The position numbers and the translations under genes were made by a program. From Hyphomicrobium_A sp963722495 (GTDB lineage Bacteria > Pseudomonadota > Alphaproteobacteria > Rhizobiales > Hyphomicrobiaceae): DNA of 64,000 nt. The notes under the pieces are model-generated. The model ran no database searches, was not told where the DNA came from, and worked only from the letters and a program-made list of their open reading frames with translations. Shown here one piece after another: positions 54,753-64,000 of this stretch. The stretch lies in assembly GCA_963722495.1 (NCBI GenBank), contig CAVRND010000028.1, positions 289,597-353,596 on the forward strand, given 5' to 3'. The stretch's first letter is position 1; each line of letters begins with the position of its first letter.

Positions 54753-56959
54753 GACATTTGCCTCCGCGACAGCGTCAGCTTGCTCTTGCGCAAGCGCAGC
54801 GCGTTGCCGGTCACCGCGATGGACGACAGCGACATCGCCAGCGCGGCGATCAGCGGCGTGACGTAGCCCAACATGGCAAGCGGCACGGAGACGACATTGT
54901 AGCCGATGGCGATGGCGAAGTTCTGGACGGCCATGCGTTGGCTGGCGCGCGCCACGCTCAGCGCCTCGATGATCGGCGCCAGCGGCTCGCCCTGGAACAC
55001 GGCGTCGGCATGCGGTCTGGCTGACGTCGGCGGCGGTGGATGGCGAGAGCGAGGCGTGCGCGGCAGCCAGCGCCGGCGCATCGTTGAGCCCGTCGCCGAC
55101 CATCAGGACCTTGCGCCCCTCGGCTTTCAACGCTTCGAGCCGCGCGATCTTGCCGTCCGGCCGGACCTCGCTCGCCCATTCCGCGATCCCCGCGTCCCGC
55201 GCTGCGGCGCGAACCGATGCCTCGCGGTCGCCGGACAGAAGATCGACGCGGTAGCCGGCCCGGCGCAGCGTCGCAACGACCGACGCCGCATCGGAGCGCA
55301 GCGCATCTTCGAAGCGCAGCGCGATCGGTGCCGCATCGCCGTCGCGGATACCACAGCGACGCCGACGCCGGCCTCGCCCGCGCCCGTCACCCAACGCCGT
55401 CGAGCCGAGGCGTCGCTCGCCGCGCGGTCCGGGCGCCAGCAGGCCGCTGCCCGGCTGCTCGATGACGCCCTCAGCGGCGGCGACGGCAATGCCGCGCTCG
55501 CGCGCGGTTCGCACCACGGCCCTCGAATAGGGATGCCGGCTGGCGACAGCGAGCGACGCCGCTGCCGCGAGCGTTGCGTCGTCGATCTCGTCCGCATTCG
55601 CCAGCGATGGCTCGCCCCGCGTCAGCGTGCCGGTCTTGTCGAACACGATCGTATCGACCTCGGACAGGCGTTCGAGGCCGTCGGCCGCTTTGACGATGAC
55701 GCCCTTGGCGAACAGCCGGCCGGTCGCCGCGACCTGCACGGCGGGAACCGCCAGCGCCAGCGCGCAGGGGCAGGTGATGATGAGCACGGCGATGGCGTAG
55801 GTCAGCGCCTGCTCGAAGCCGCCGCCGACGATCAGCCAGCCCAGGAAGCGTCGCTGCGCCCAGGATATGCACCGCCGGCGCATAGAGGCGCGCGGCGCGA
55901 TCGGCGAGCCGCACGTAGCGGCCGCGCCCCTGCTCGGCCGCGGCCATCAGCCGGGCGATTTCCGCCAGCAGCGTGTTGTCGTCGGTCGCTGTCGCCTCGA
56001 CGAGCGATGGCGCGCGTCAGGTTGACGCGTGCCGGCATGCACGATCTCGCCCGGCGCCGTCGGGCGCGGCACGCTCTCGCCGGTGATGAGGCTCGTATCG
56101 ACGTCGTCTCGCCGTCCAGCACGCGGCCGTCGACGGGGATGCGCTCGCCGGCGGCGACCTGCACGCGCATGCCGGGCAGCAGAGCGCGCGCGGGCAGACG
56201 CCGCACGTCTGCCGTCCGCATCGACGACGTCGGCGGCGAGCGCCTTGAGGCCGAGCAGGTTCTCGGCGGCGCCGCGCGCGCGGACGCGCACCTGCTGGTC
56301 GAGATAGCGGCCGATCAGCAGAAAGAACATCAGCGTGATCGCGGCGTCGAAATAGACCTGCTCGGTGCCGCGGATGGTCTGGAACAGGCTCATCGCCGTC
56401 GCCAAGCCGATGCCGAGCGAGATCGGCACGTCCATGTTGAGGCGGCGCGCCTTCAACGCCGCTACGCCGAGCGGAAGAACGGCTGGCCGGCATAGGCGAT
56501 GGCCGGCATGGCGATCAGCGCCGACAGCCAGTGGAAGAGATCGGTCGCCGACTGGTCCATGTCGCGTCGACGGCGCCGACCCACACCGACACCGAAAGCA
56601 GCATGACGTTGGCGGCGGCGAAGCCGGCGACGCCCAAGCGCCGCAGGAGATCGTCGGCGCGCTCGGCCGTGCTCGTCGTCGGCATCGGCGACCAGTTCCG
56701 CGGCCCGATAGCCGCTGCGGTCGAGCGCCTCGATCAGCTGCAGCGGCTCGGTGGCGGCCTCGTCGAACGTCACGGCCACGCGCTTGGCGGCAAGGTTGGC
56801 GCGCGCGGCCGAGACGCCGGGCGTGGCGCGCAGCGCGCGCTCGATGCGGCCCATGCAGCCGCCGCACTTCATGTTCTCGACGATGAGCGACACGGTTTTC
56901 GGCGCGCACGCCGGCGCGTTCGCCGGCCGGCGGACCGCGAGCGTCAGGGCTTGATCCAC
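54749..56959 (-). CDS. ccoI: Copper-transporting P-type ATPase CcoI (FixI), frameshifted
   Basis: About 737 codons from the GTG at 56959. An N-terminal heavy-metal-associated domain with CxxC (SLIVENMKCGGCMGRIERAL) is followed by membrane helices, FRRRDHADV-type frames, the CPC metal site (LIITCPCALALAVPAVQVAA), the phosphorylation motif (TIVFDKTGTLTRGEPSLANA), nucleotide-binding HPYSRA, and the hinge MVGDGLNDAPALAAAHASLS. CcoI delivers copper for the CuB centre of the cbb3 oxidase. At least six frame breaks are present, between 54990 and 56700. Confidence 0.9.
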
Positions 56960-57460
56960 ACCCGCCTCCGGGTCTGATAGAGCGGCTCAGTCGAAGCGCC
57001 GCCGTCGATAGACGCTGAGATCGACGATCCACGACGCCCTCGCGCGGCCGCGGCAGCGGCGCCTCGTACTGGCCGGGCGCGACCTCGGTCAGCTCGAGCG
57101 TCGGCGTCGAAGCGATCGGTCGCCGGACGCCCGATCCTGGCGTTGACCTTCTTGCCGCGCGACGGGCGCAGCCCGCGCGGTCGCGCAACGTCAGCGCGCA
57201 ACCGCTCCGGCGCGGCCACGTCGACGATGTCGTCCTGCCAGCCGATCGCGCCTGCTCGGCGTCGCGGCGATGCGCTGGTTGTAGGCGACGCCCTGACGGT
57301 AGGCGTTCGGGTTGTCGACGCCGCCGAAGGTCGTCAGCGCCTTGTAGATCAAGGTCGTGTCGGCCACGATGATGACGGCGAAGAACGCCAGCATCGCCCC
57401 AAGCACGTGGCCGCCGCGAATGCCGCGCGCCTTTGCTCCACGTGCCGCCGTCGTGCTCAT
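56944..57460 (-). CDS. ccoH: cbb3 oxidase assembly protein CcoH (FixH), frameshifted
   Basis: The ATG at 57460 begins MSTTAARGAKARGIRGGHVL, then a membrane helix (AMLAFFAVIIVADTTLIYKA) and GGVDNPNAYRQGVAYNQRIA, the usual FixH start. The periplasmic remainder is broken into other frames with GWQDDIVDV-type sequence and ends WIKP near 56944. FixH/CcoH is needed for cbb3 maturation. It overlaps the end of ccoG by 4 nt and the start of ccoI by about 16 nt. Confidence 0.85.
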
Positions 57461-58916
57461 TGCTCCGGGCTCCTGAAGGTCGTGTCGCGTACGACCGTCG
57501 TGCCGCTACCGGCGTCGGTCACGACGAAGCGGAGCGGTGTCGATCCGCCGTCGAGGCTTGCGCGCGCCTCGCGCGGCACCGTCACGAAGATCTTCACGGC
57601 CCGCAGGCTGTCCGCATCGACGGACAGCTCGCCGCCGTCGAAGCCGACGATAGACATGCGGGCCGCGGCGATGCCGTCCACCCCGACGACGAACCGCGCG
57701 GCTCATGCGTCTTGTTGAGGATCTTGAGCGTGTAGCCGTTGCGCATGCCGCCGTCGGACAGCCGCACGAACAGCGGGTTGCGGTCCTCCATGAGGTTGAT
57801 CTCGACGTCGGCGCGCATGGCGAACGCCGCAGCCATGATCCGCATCACGAGCGCGATGAGCGCCGCGTAGAGCAGCGTGCGCGGCCGGACGAGCCGCACC
57901 GGCACGCGCTGCTCTTCCGAGCCCACCGACTAGGTTGCGCGAAGGTGTCGTAGGCGATCAGCCCGCGCGGGCGGTCCGACCTTGGCCATGATGTCGTTGC
58001 AGGCGTCGATGCACAGCGCGCACTGGATGCATTCGAGCTGCGAGCCGTCGCGGATGTCGATGCCCGTCGGGCAGACGGCGACGCAGGCCTTGCAGTCGAC
58101 GCAGTCGCCGCGGCCTTCCCACGACTGCCCCTTCTTGTGCGGGCCGCGCGGCTCGCCGCGATAGTCGCGGTAGGTGACGAGCAGGGATTCGGCGTCGAAC
58201 ATCGCCGCCTGGATGCGCGGCCACGGGCACATGTAGTTGCAGACCTGCTCGCGGGCGAAGCCGCCGAGCACGTAGGTCGTCGCCGTGAAGATGCCGACGA
58301 AGCAGTAGGCGACGAGCGGCGCCTTGCCGGTCAACAGCTCGCGTCCACAGCGTCGGCGCGTCGCGGAAATAGAAGACGAAGGCGCCGCCGGTGGCGAGCG
58401 CGATCAGCAGCCAGGCAGCGTGCGTGGCGCCCTTCTTCCAGATCTTGCGCAGCGTCCACGGCGCGCGTCGAGGCGCATGCGCGCGTTGCGGTCGCCCTGC
58501 AAGAAGCGCTCGACCGTCATCATGAGGTCGGTCCAGACGGTCTGCGGGCAGGCGTAGCCGCACCAGACGCGCCCGGCGACGGCGGTGACCAGGAACAGGC
58601 CGAGCGCGGCCAGCACCAGCAGGCCGGTGATGAAGTAGAACTCCTGCGCCCAGATCTCGATCGGGCCGAAGAACAGCCGCTGTTGGCGAAATCGAGCAGG
58701 AACGGCCTGGTCGGGCAGGTTCGGCCCGCGATCCCAGCGCAGCCACGGCAGCAGGTAGTAGATGCCGAGCGTGACGGCCATCACCGCCCATTTGACGTTG
58801 CGGAACGTGCCGCGCGCGAGCTTCGGGTAGATCTTGCGCGTGCTTGGCGTAGAAGCTCTCCGGGCGCCGGCGCGGCGTCGATGATGAACTTCGCTGGCCG
58901 GATCGAGCTGGGTCAT
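57457..58916 (-). CDS. ccoG: cbb3 maturation protein CcoG (FixG), frameshifted
   Basis: About 486 codons. It has membrane helices with RNVKWAVMAVTLGIYYLLPW and the NosR/NapH-like VWCGYACPQTVWTDLMM. The ferredoxin-type clusters are DCVDCKACVAVCPTGIDIRD and LECIQCALCIDACNDIMAKV. The C-terminal Ig-like domain follows (MRADVEINLMEDRNPLFVRL, LRFVVTDAGSGTTVVRD). CcoG is thought to reduce copper for insertion into the oxidase. Several single-base breaks lie between 57690 and 58880. The ATG at 58916 is 21 nt after ccoP. Confidence 0.9.
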
Positions 58917-58936
58917 ACGCGACCTCCACGTCTCTC

Positions 58937-59811
58937 TTACTTGCCGCCGCCCAGCGAGTGAACATAGATCGCCAGCATCTTGATGGTTGCGGGGTCCAGC
59001 TTTCCGTCCCAGGCCGGCATCACGCCGCCGCGCCCGGTGCGGATCGTCTCGACGATGTCGGCCTTGCGATTGCCGTACAGCCAGATGCCGTCGGTGAGGT
59101 TCGGCGCGCCCATCTCCTGCGAGCCCTTGCCGGCCTCGCCGTGGCAGCCGCTGCATTGCTCGGCGAAGAGCGTCGGCCGCGCTCGACGGCGGCGGCGTCG
59201 CCGCCGGGCCGGACAGCGACAGGACGAAGTCGGCTGCATCCGACGATCTGGTTGCCGTCGAGCATCTGGTCGATACCGAAGCGCGGCATCGCCATGGCAT
59301 GCGTCTCGGCGTGTTCGGAGCGAATGCCGTAGCGGATGGTCTTCTCGATCATGTCGATCGAGCCGCCCCAGAGCCAGTCGTCGTCGTTGAGGTTCGGGAT
59401 AGCCCTTGAAGCCCTGCGCCCCGCGGCCGTGGCAGGGCGCGCAATTGTCTGGAGAACTGCGCCGCGCCGCCGCGCATGACGAACTCCATGAGGTCGGGAT
59501 TCTTCTCGATCTCGGCGACGGGCGTCGTGGCGACCGCTCGCGAGGAGGCGCGCCTGCGCGGCCTTGGACGCGGCAAGCTCGGCGCTCACCTCGCTGCGCT
59601 GGCTGTAGCCGAGATAGCCCTTCGTGTAGCCGTCGAGCATCGGCCAGGCCGGGTAGAACATCCAGTAGCCGAAGGCCCACACGATGCAGGCATAGAGCGT
59701 GTAGAGCCACCACCTCGGCAGCGGCTTGTTCAGCTCCTTGAGGTCGCCGTCCCAGACGTGTCCGGTCGTCTCGACGCCGGTTACCGCGTCGATCTCCTTC
59801 TCAGCGGCCAT
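58937..59811 (-). CDS. ccoP: cbb3 cytochrome c oxidase subunit CcoP (FixP), frameshifted
   Basis: About 291 codons from the ATG at 59811. N-terminal anchor (LPRWWLYTLYACIVWAFGYW, FYPAWPMLDGYTKGYLGYS). Two cytochrome c domains with haem motifs: NCAPCHG-type in the first and EQCSGCHGEAGKGSQEMGAP in the second. The end is ATIKMLAIYVHSLGGGK. CcoP passes electrons from CcoO to CcoN. Frame breaks near 59185, 59235, 59400, 59450 and 59540. The start overlaps the ccoQ stop. Confidence 0.92.
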
Positions 59812-59981
59812 GCGGCTTCTCCGTCGTTCGTCGATCGTTGTTCAGCGCCAGGCGCGCCGCCGCCTCGAAGTGGGCTTTGTTCTTGGGCCGCAGCACGTGC
59901 ACCAGGATGCCGGCCATGACCGAGCCGAAGATCGCCATCGCCACCAGCTGGCAGATGCCCAATGACGGTCTCGTAGCTCAT
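59801..59981 (-). CDS. ccoQ: cbb3 oxidase subunit CcoQ (FixQ), frameshifted
   Basis: The start MSYETVIG is followed, after removing one extra G near 59961, by ICQLVAMAIFGSVMAGILVH and VLRPKNKAHFEAAARLALNN, a typical CcoQ of about 60 residues with one membrane helix. It stabilises the cbb3 complex. It lies between ccoO and ccoP as in other Hyphomicrobiales and overlaps the ccoP start by 11 nt. Confidence 0.88.
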
Positions 59982-59992
59982 CGCATCCTCGC

Positions 59993-60722
59993 TCAGCGCA
60001 GGTTGGGGCCGGCTTCGTCGAACTTCGTGAAGTCGACGAGCGTGCCGAGCATTTGCAGATAGGAGATGAGCGCATCGAGCTCGGTGGGCTCTGCCGCGGC
60101 GTCGCCGTCGAACTTGCGCACCTGCGCCTTCGGGTAGCGCGCCGACGACGCTCTTCGCGCCGTCCGAATCGGGATTGATCTGCGCGACGAGATCGTCGTT
60201 CGCCTTGGCGATCATCTCGTCGGAGTAGGGCACGCCGGCGAGCCTCAGCGCCCGCATGCGGGCGGCGATGTCGGCGGCATCGAGCTTGCGCTCGGCGAGG
60301 AACGGATAGCCCGGCATGACCGAGCCCGGCACGATCGCGCGCGGCGCCGTCATGTGCGCGACGTGCCAGTCGTCGGAGTATTTGCCGCCGACGCGCGCCA
60401 GATCCGGGCCGGTGCGCTTCGAGCCCCACTGGAACGGGTGGTCGTACATGCTCTCGGCGGCGAGGCTGTAGTGGCCGTAGCGCTCGACCTCGTCGCGCAG
60501 CGAGCGGATCATCTGGCTGTGGCAGTTGTAGCAGCCCTCGCGCAGGTAGATGTCGCGCCCGGCAAGCTCGAGCGGCGAGTAGGGCCGCATGCCCTGCACC
60601 TTCTCGATGGTCGAGCCGAGCAGGAACAGCGGCACGATCTCGACCAGGCCGCCGATGGCGACGACGATGAGGATGCCGATCAGCAGCACGATCGAGTTCT
60701 TCTCGAAAAAATCGTGTTTCAT
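59993..60722 (-). CDS. ccoO: cbb3 cytochrome c oxidase subunit CcoO (FixO), frameshifted
   Basis: About 243 residues: N-terminal anchor (NSIVLLIGILIVVAIGGLVE), haem c motif in REGCYNCHSQMIRSLRDEVE, then HPFQWGSKRTGPDLARVGGK, DDWHVAHMTAPRAIVPGSVM and the methionine-ligand region PGYPFLAERKLDAADIAARM. The C-terminal part (ISYLQMLGTLVDFTKFDEAG) is out of frame because of a break near 60145. CcoO is the membrane-bound monohaem cytochrome c. Its ATG overlaps the ccoN stop by 4 nt. Confidence 0.93.
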
Positions 60723-62405
60723 CGACCGCGATCCTTATTCGGCCGGAGCGCAAGGGCGCCGACGCGCAGCTCGGGAGCCGCGGCAACGCGCGGCTGCGCG
60801 GCAATGTCGACCGACTTGTCGCCGCGCACCGTCCGCCACACGTTCAGCGCCATCAGCAGCGAGCCGATGAGGAACAGCATGCCGCCGGTCGCGCGGATGA
60901 CGTAGGGCCAGTGCATCGCCTCGACCGTCTCGACGAACGAGTAGGTGCAGGAAGCCGAGGTGATCGTAGGCGCGCCACATCAGGCCCTGCATGATGCCCG
61001 ACACCCACATCGAGGAGATGTAGAGCACGATGCCGATCGTCGCGATCCAGAAGTGCCACTCGACGAGGCGCAGCGAGTAGAGGCCTTCGCGCTTCCACAG
61101 CCACGGCACCAGGCAGTAGATCGCGCCGAACGAGACCATGCCGACCCAGCCCAGCGCGCCCGAGTGCACGTGGCCGATCGTCCAGTCGGTGTAGTGCGAC
61201 AGCGAGTTGACCGCCTTGATGCGACATCAGCGGCCCTTCGAAGGTCGACATGCCGTAGAAGGCGACCGAGACGACGAGCAGCCGCACGACCGGATCGGTG
61301 CGCAGCTGGTCCCAGGCGCCGGACAGCGTCATCAGGCCGTTGATCATGCCGCCCCACGACGGCATCCACAGCATGATCGAGAACGTCATGCCGAGCGTCT
61401 GCGCCCAGTCGGGCAGCGCCGTGTAGTGCAGGTGGTGCGGGCCGGCCCAGATGTAGAGGAAGATCAGGCGTCCAGAAGTGGATGATCGACAGCCGGTAGG
61501 AATAGACCGGCCGCTCGACCCGCTTCGGGATGAAGTAGTACATGATGCCGAGGAAGCCGGCGGTGAGGAAGAAGCCGACGGCGTTGTGGCCGTACCACCA
61601 TTGCGTCATCGCATCCTGCACGCCGGAGAACAGCGAGTAGCTCTTCGAGCCGAGGAACGAGACCGGGCACCGCCAGATTGTTGACGACGTGCAGCAGCGC
61701 GATCGGTCACGATGAAGGCGAGATAGAACCAGTTGGCGACGTAGATGTGCGGCTCTTTGCGCTTCGCCAGCGTGCCGAGGAAGACGAGCAGGTACGTGAC
61801 CCAGACGATCGTCAGCCACAGGTCGGTGTACCATTCGGGCTCGGCGTACTCCTTGCCCTGGGTGGCGCCCATGACGTAGCCGGTGCGCGGCGAGCACGAT
61901 GAACAGCTGGTAGCCCCAGACGACGAACCACGCCGACCAGTAGCCGGCGAGACGCGCGCGGCAGGTGCGCTGCACGACGTAGAGCGAGGTGGCGAGCAGC
62001 ACGTTGCCGCCGAAGGCGAAGATCACCGCCGAGGTATGCAGCGGCCGCAGGCGCCCGAAGTTGGTCCAGGGCAGATCGAAGTTGAGCGCGGGAAAGGCGA
62101 GCTGCCAGGCGATGATTGTCGCCGACGAGAAAGCCGACGACGCCCCAGAACACCGCCGCCAGCGTGGCGACGCGGGCCGGGCCATCGAAGTAGTCGTGCT
62201 GCTCGGCCTCGCCACCGCTGCGAGGATGCGTCGCGACGTAGATCGCCGCGGCGGAGCAGGCCGTGAGGAAGAACAGCCCGTGCAGGCGGATGACCTCGTC
62301 ATGGCCGAACAGCGCGAACACAAGCCCGATGATGGCGCCGACCAGCGCCACGACCGTTGCCGTCGCCCCCGAGAGCGCGATGACCTCTTCGCTAGTTGCC
62401 TTCAT
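60719..62405 (-). CDS. ccoN: cbb3 cytochrome c oxidase subunit I CcoN (FixN), frameshifted
   Basis: About 562 codons from the ATG at 62405 (MKATSEEVIALSGATATVVA). This is the catalytic haem-copper subunit. Recognisable blocks in alternating frames are LPWTNFGRLRPLHTSAVIFA (low-spin haem histidine), MTQWWYGHNAVGFFLTAGFL (CuB histidine region), GIMYYFIPKRVERPVYSYRL, and the C-terminal helices IRATGGMLFLIGSLLMALNV. About six single-base breaks lie between 60945 and 62125. cbb3 oxidases support respiration at low oxygen. An FNR/FixK box lies 60 nt upstream. Confidence 0.93.
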
Positions 62406-62464
62406 CCCGCAATCCCTCGTCCTCACCCAGGCAGAGACGATGGAGTTGGGCGGCCCTTCTCCCA

Positions 62465-62478
62465 TTGACGAAGATCAA
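62465..62478. promoter_or_regulatory. FNR/FixK box upstream of ccoN
   Basis: TTGAC-GAAG-ATCAA differs by one base from the anaerobox consensus TTGAT-N4-ATCAA. Its centre is about 67 nt upstream of the ccoN ATG, a suitable place for a class II activation site with a short leader. Confidence 0.7.
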
Positions 62479-62849
62479 GCCTGCGACGAAACGGCGACGT
62501 CGCCGGCGAGCCGTGCCGCACTCTGTGAGCTGTCATCCCGCGCTCATGCTCTTTCCGTCATGGCCGCGTAGGCGGCCATTCACGCAAGTCTCAACAAGTG
62601 CGACAGGTGAAGTCAGGTCCAGCTCGCCGTGATGCTGGCCGCAACTGCCAGAGCTCTGAAATTGGCGTGGATGGCGCTTGCGCGGCCATGACGAATGGGG
62701 CCAATGCTTTGAGATCACGGCGCCGCACCGAGACGTGATCGGCGGTTGATGCTGATCAATCGGAGTGGCGATGTGCGCGCCAGGATCCTTCCATGTCGGG
62801 AGGAAGCGATGAACGAGATGGTGCGCAGCGTTTCGCCGACGGCGAGCCG
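62479..62849. other. Divergent intergenic region between ccoN and pqqC
   Basis: No full gene. It contains an FNR/FixK box near the pqqC side (62746-62759) and a 14-codon ORF (62809-62853, MNEMVRSVSPTASR) with a GGGAGG ribosome-binding site, whose TGA overlaps the pqqC ATG. Confidence 0.5.
62746..62759. promoter_or_regulatory. Perfect FNR/FixK box upstream of pqqC
   Basis: TTGAT-GCTG-ATCAA matches the anaerobox consensus exactly. It is about 98 nt (centre) before the pqqC ATG and 348 nt from ccoN. Confidence 0.75.
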
Positions 62850-63567
62850 ATGACCCAGGCTGAATTCGAGGCGGCGATCCGCGCGGTCGGCGCCGAGCGC
62901 TATCACGACAAGCACGCGTTCCATAAGCTGCTGCACGGCGGCAAGCTCACCAAGGGCCAGGTGCAGGCCTGGGCGCTCAACCGCTACTGTTACCAGGCCG
63001 GCGTGCCGCGCAAGGATGCCGCCCTGATGAGCCGCGCGCACGACCGCGAGTTCCGCCGCGAATGGCTGCATCGCATCCACGACCACGACGGTCTCGGTGC
63101 GGAGCAAGGCGGCATCGAGCGCTGGCTCATTCTCACCGACGCGCTCGGGCTCGACCGCGATTACGTGATCAGCATGGAGGGCGCCTTGCCCGCGACGCGC
63201 TTCGCCGTCGAGGCGTACGTGCGGTTTCGTCGTAGAGCAGCCGCTGAAGGTTGCCGTCGCCTCATCGCTCACGGAGCTGTTCGCGCCGTCCATCCACCGC
63301 GAGCGCATCGCCGGCATGCTGGAGAACTACCCGTTCGTGAACGACGAGGTGATGGCCTATTTCAAGCGCCGGCTGACACAGGCGCCACGCGACGCCGATT
63401 TCGCGCTGGACTACGTCAAGCAGAACGCGGTGACCCGCCGCGAGCAGGAAGCGTGCGTCGCCGCCGTGCGCTTCAAGTGCAATACGCTATGGGCGCAGCT
63501 CGACGCGCTGCATCACGCCTACGTCGAGCCGGGCGACGTGCCGCCGGGTGCGTTCCGTCCGCAATAG
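62850..63567 (+). CDS. pqqC: Pyrroloquinoline-quinone synthase PqqC (frameshifted)
   Basis: About 239 codons, the usual length. PqqC catalyses the last, oxygen-dependent ring-closure and eight-electron oxidation giving PQQ. First part: RYHDKHAFHKLLHGGKLTKG, QVQAWALNRYCYQAGVPRKD, RIHDHDGLGAEQGGIERWL. After one extra T near 63225 the frame continues VEQPLKVAVASSLTELFAPS, IHRERIAGMLENYPFVNDEV, and DYVKQNAVTRREQEACVAAV. These are characteristic conserved blocks with the histidine and tyrosine active-site residues. No other pqq gene is visible. The alternative is a PqqC-like paralogue. Confidence 0.88.
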
Positions 63568-63692
63568 GCGGGTGGGCGCGCGCGGCAAAGCGTTGCACCG
63601 GCTCCGCCCTGATCCCGAACGCAGCGCCAGTCGGCGATGGCGTTGCAGCGGGAGGCGAAGCCGGTGCTACCGGCCGAACTGTCGGCCGGATA

Positions 63693-64000
63693 CTATTCGT
63701 TGGAGAGGTCGGCGAGGCGCGCAAGGTCGCAAAGCTCGACGCGCGTGCCGCCCTGCTCGATTTCGATGATGCCCATATTGCGCAGCTTGGTGAGCGTGCG
63801 GCTGACCGTCTCGATGGTGAGACCAAGCAGGTCGGCGATGTCGCTCCGGCGCATGGCGAGCGTCACCGTCAACGAGCCGCCGGCGGCGGTGCGGCGATGC
63901 AGGGCAACGAGAAAGGCGGCCACCCGCTCGATGGCGCTGCGCTGACCGACCGTCACAAGCAGGCTGCGCGTGGCGGCCAGCTCCTGGCAGACGGACTTGT
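63693..64000 (-). CDS. FixK/FNR-type transcriptional regulator, C-terminal part
   Basis: The gene enters from the right edge, so only the last roughly 100 residues are seen: ERVAAFLVALHRRTAAGGSL, TLAMRRSDIADLLGLTIETV, SRTLTKLRNMGIIEIEQGG and the end LARLADLSNE. The recognition helix reads T-x-E-T-V-S-R, the FNR/FixK signature that reads TTGAT half-sites; the Crp-type paralogues elsewhere in the window lack it. Position beside ccoN and pqqC and two matching boxes suggest it controls them. Whether it carries the Fnr cysteines is outside the window. Confidence 0.88.
   Translation of the reverse strand, partial: KSVCQELAATRSLLVTVGQRSAIERVAAFLVALHRRTAAGGSLTVTLAMRRSDIADLLGLTIETVSRTLTKLRNMGIIEIEQGGTRVELCDLARLADLSNE

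Noticed and set aside
41546..62405. Programmed frameshifting in the RND and oxidase genes
   Set aside because: The breaks are too many, lack a shared slippery sequence and affect families known to be translated in one frame; sequence error is simpler.

Overview
The window looks like a chromosomal segment of a GC-rich alphaproteobacterium of the order Hyphomicrobiales (Rhizobiales). The evidence is the NepR-EcfG-PhyR stress system with HWE-family kinases, a ccoNOQP-fixGHIS cluster next to a FixK/FNR-type gene, alphaproteobacterial small proteins (DUF892, DUF1328, PRC-barrel), and the gene content around pdxH, fabI and aroC. I cannot name the genus from sequence alone.

Layout. 0-10.2 kb: envelope proteins, pdxH, an SDR, a DUF1499 protein, an MBL hydrolase, a glycogen-debranching-type glucosidase, topoisomerase IB and two tandem paralogous secreted proteins. 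10.2-19 kb: tRNA-Pro and tRNA-Gln, fabI, a phosphatase, aroC, an aldo/keto reductase, a DUF892 protein and rimO. 19.6-22.9 kb: an hpf-hsp20-lon proteostasis operon. 22.9-35.2 kb: a general-stress-response island with Crp-type regulators, small stress proteins, a single-domain response regulator, two HWE kinases, nepR-ecfG and phyR. 35.4-44.8 kb: truncated haemoglobin, an EamA exporter with a divergent MocR regulator, a CysB-like regulator and an RND efflux pair. 45-54 kb: a dense signalling block with two PAS kinases, three response regulators, a LysR and a Crp. 54.6-62.4 kb: the complete cbb3 oxidase structural and assembly operon, ccoNOQP-ccoGHIS. The end holds pqqC and the 3' part of a FixK/FNR-type gene.

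How it works together. I find eleven matches to the EcfG promoter (GGAAC-N16/17-C/GGTT). All lie upstream of gene starts, and ten fall between 17 and 33.3 kb in front of phyR, nepR-ecfG, an HWE kinase, both DUF892 genes, PRC-barrel, DUF1328, a Crp gene and a small ORF. This makes the middle of the window a self-regulated EcfG regulon. At the far end, FNR/FixK boxes precede ccoN and pqqC, beside the FixK/FNR gene itself.

Sequence quality. Many conserved genes (rimO, lon, the RND pair, the whole cco-fix operon, pqqC, cysB-like, two response regulators) carry single-base indels that break the frame while every residue on either side still fits the family. They cluster in blocks and look like assembly errors rather than decay. 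These genes are annotated as full-length loci with the frameshift noted.

A second highlight is a CTAG-bounded palindromic intergenic repeat present in two inverted copies. In one copy its ends supply the stop codons of both convergent neighbours.
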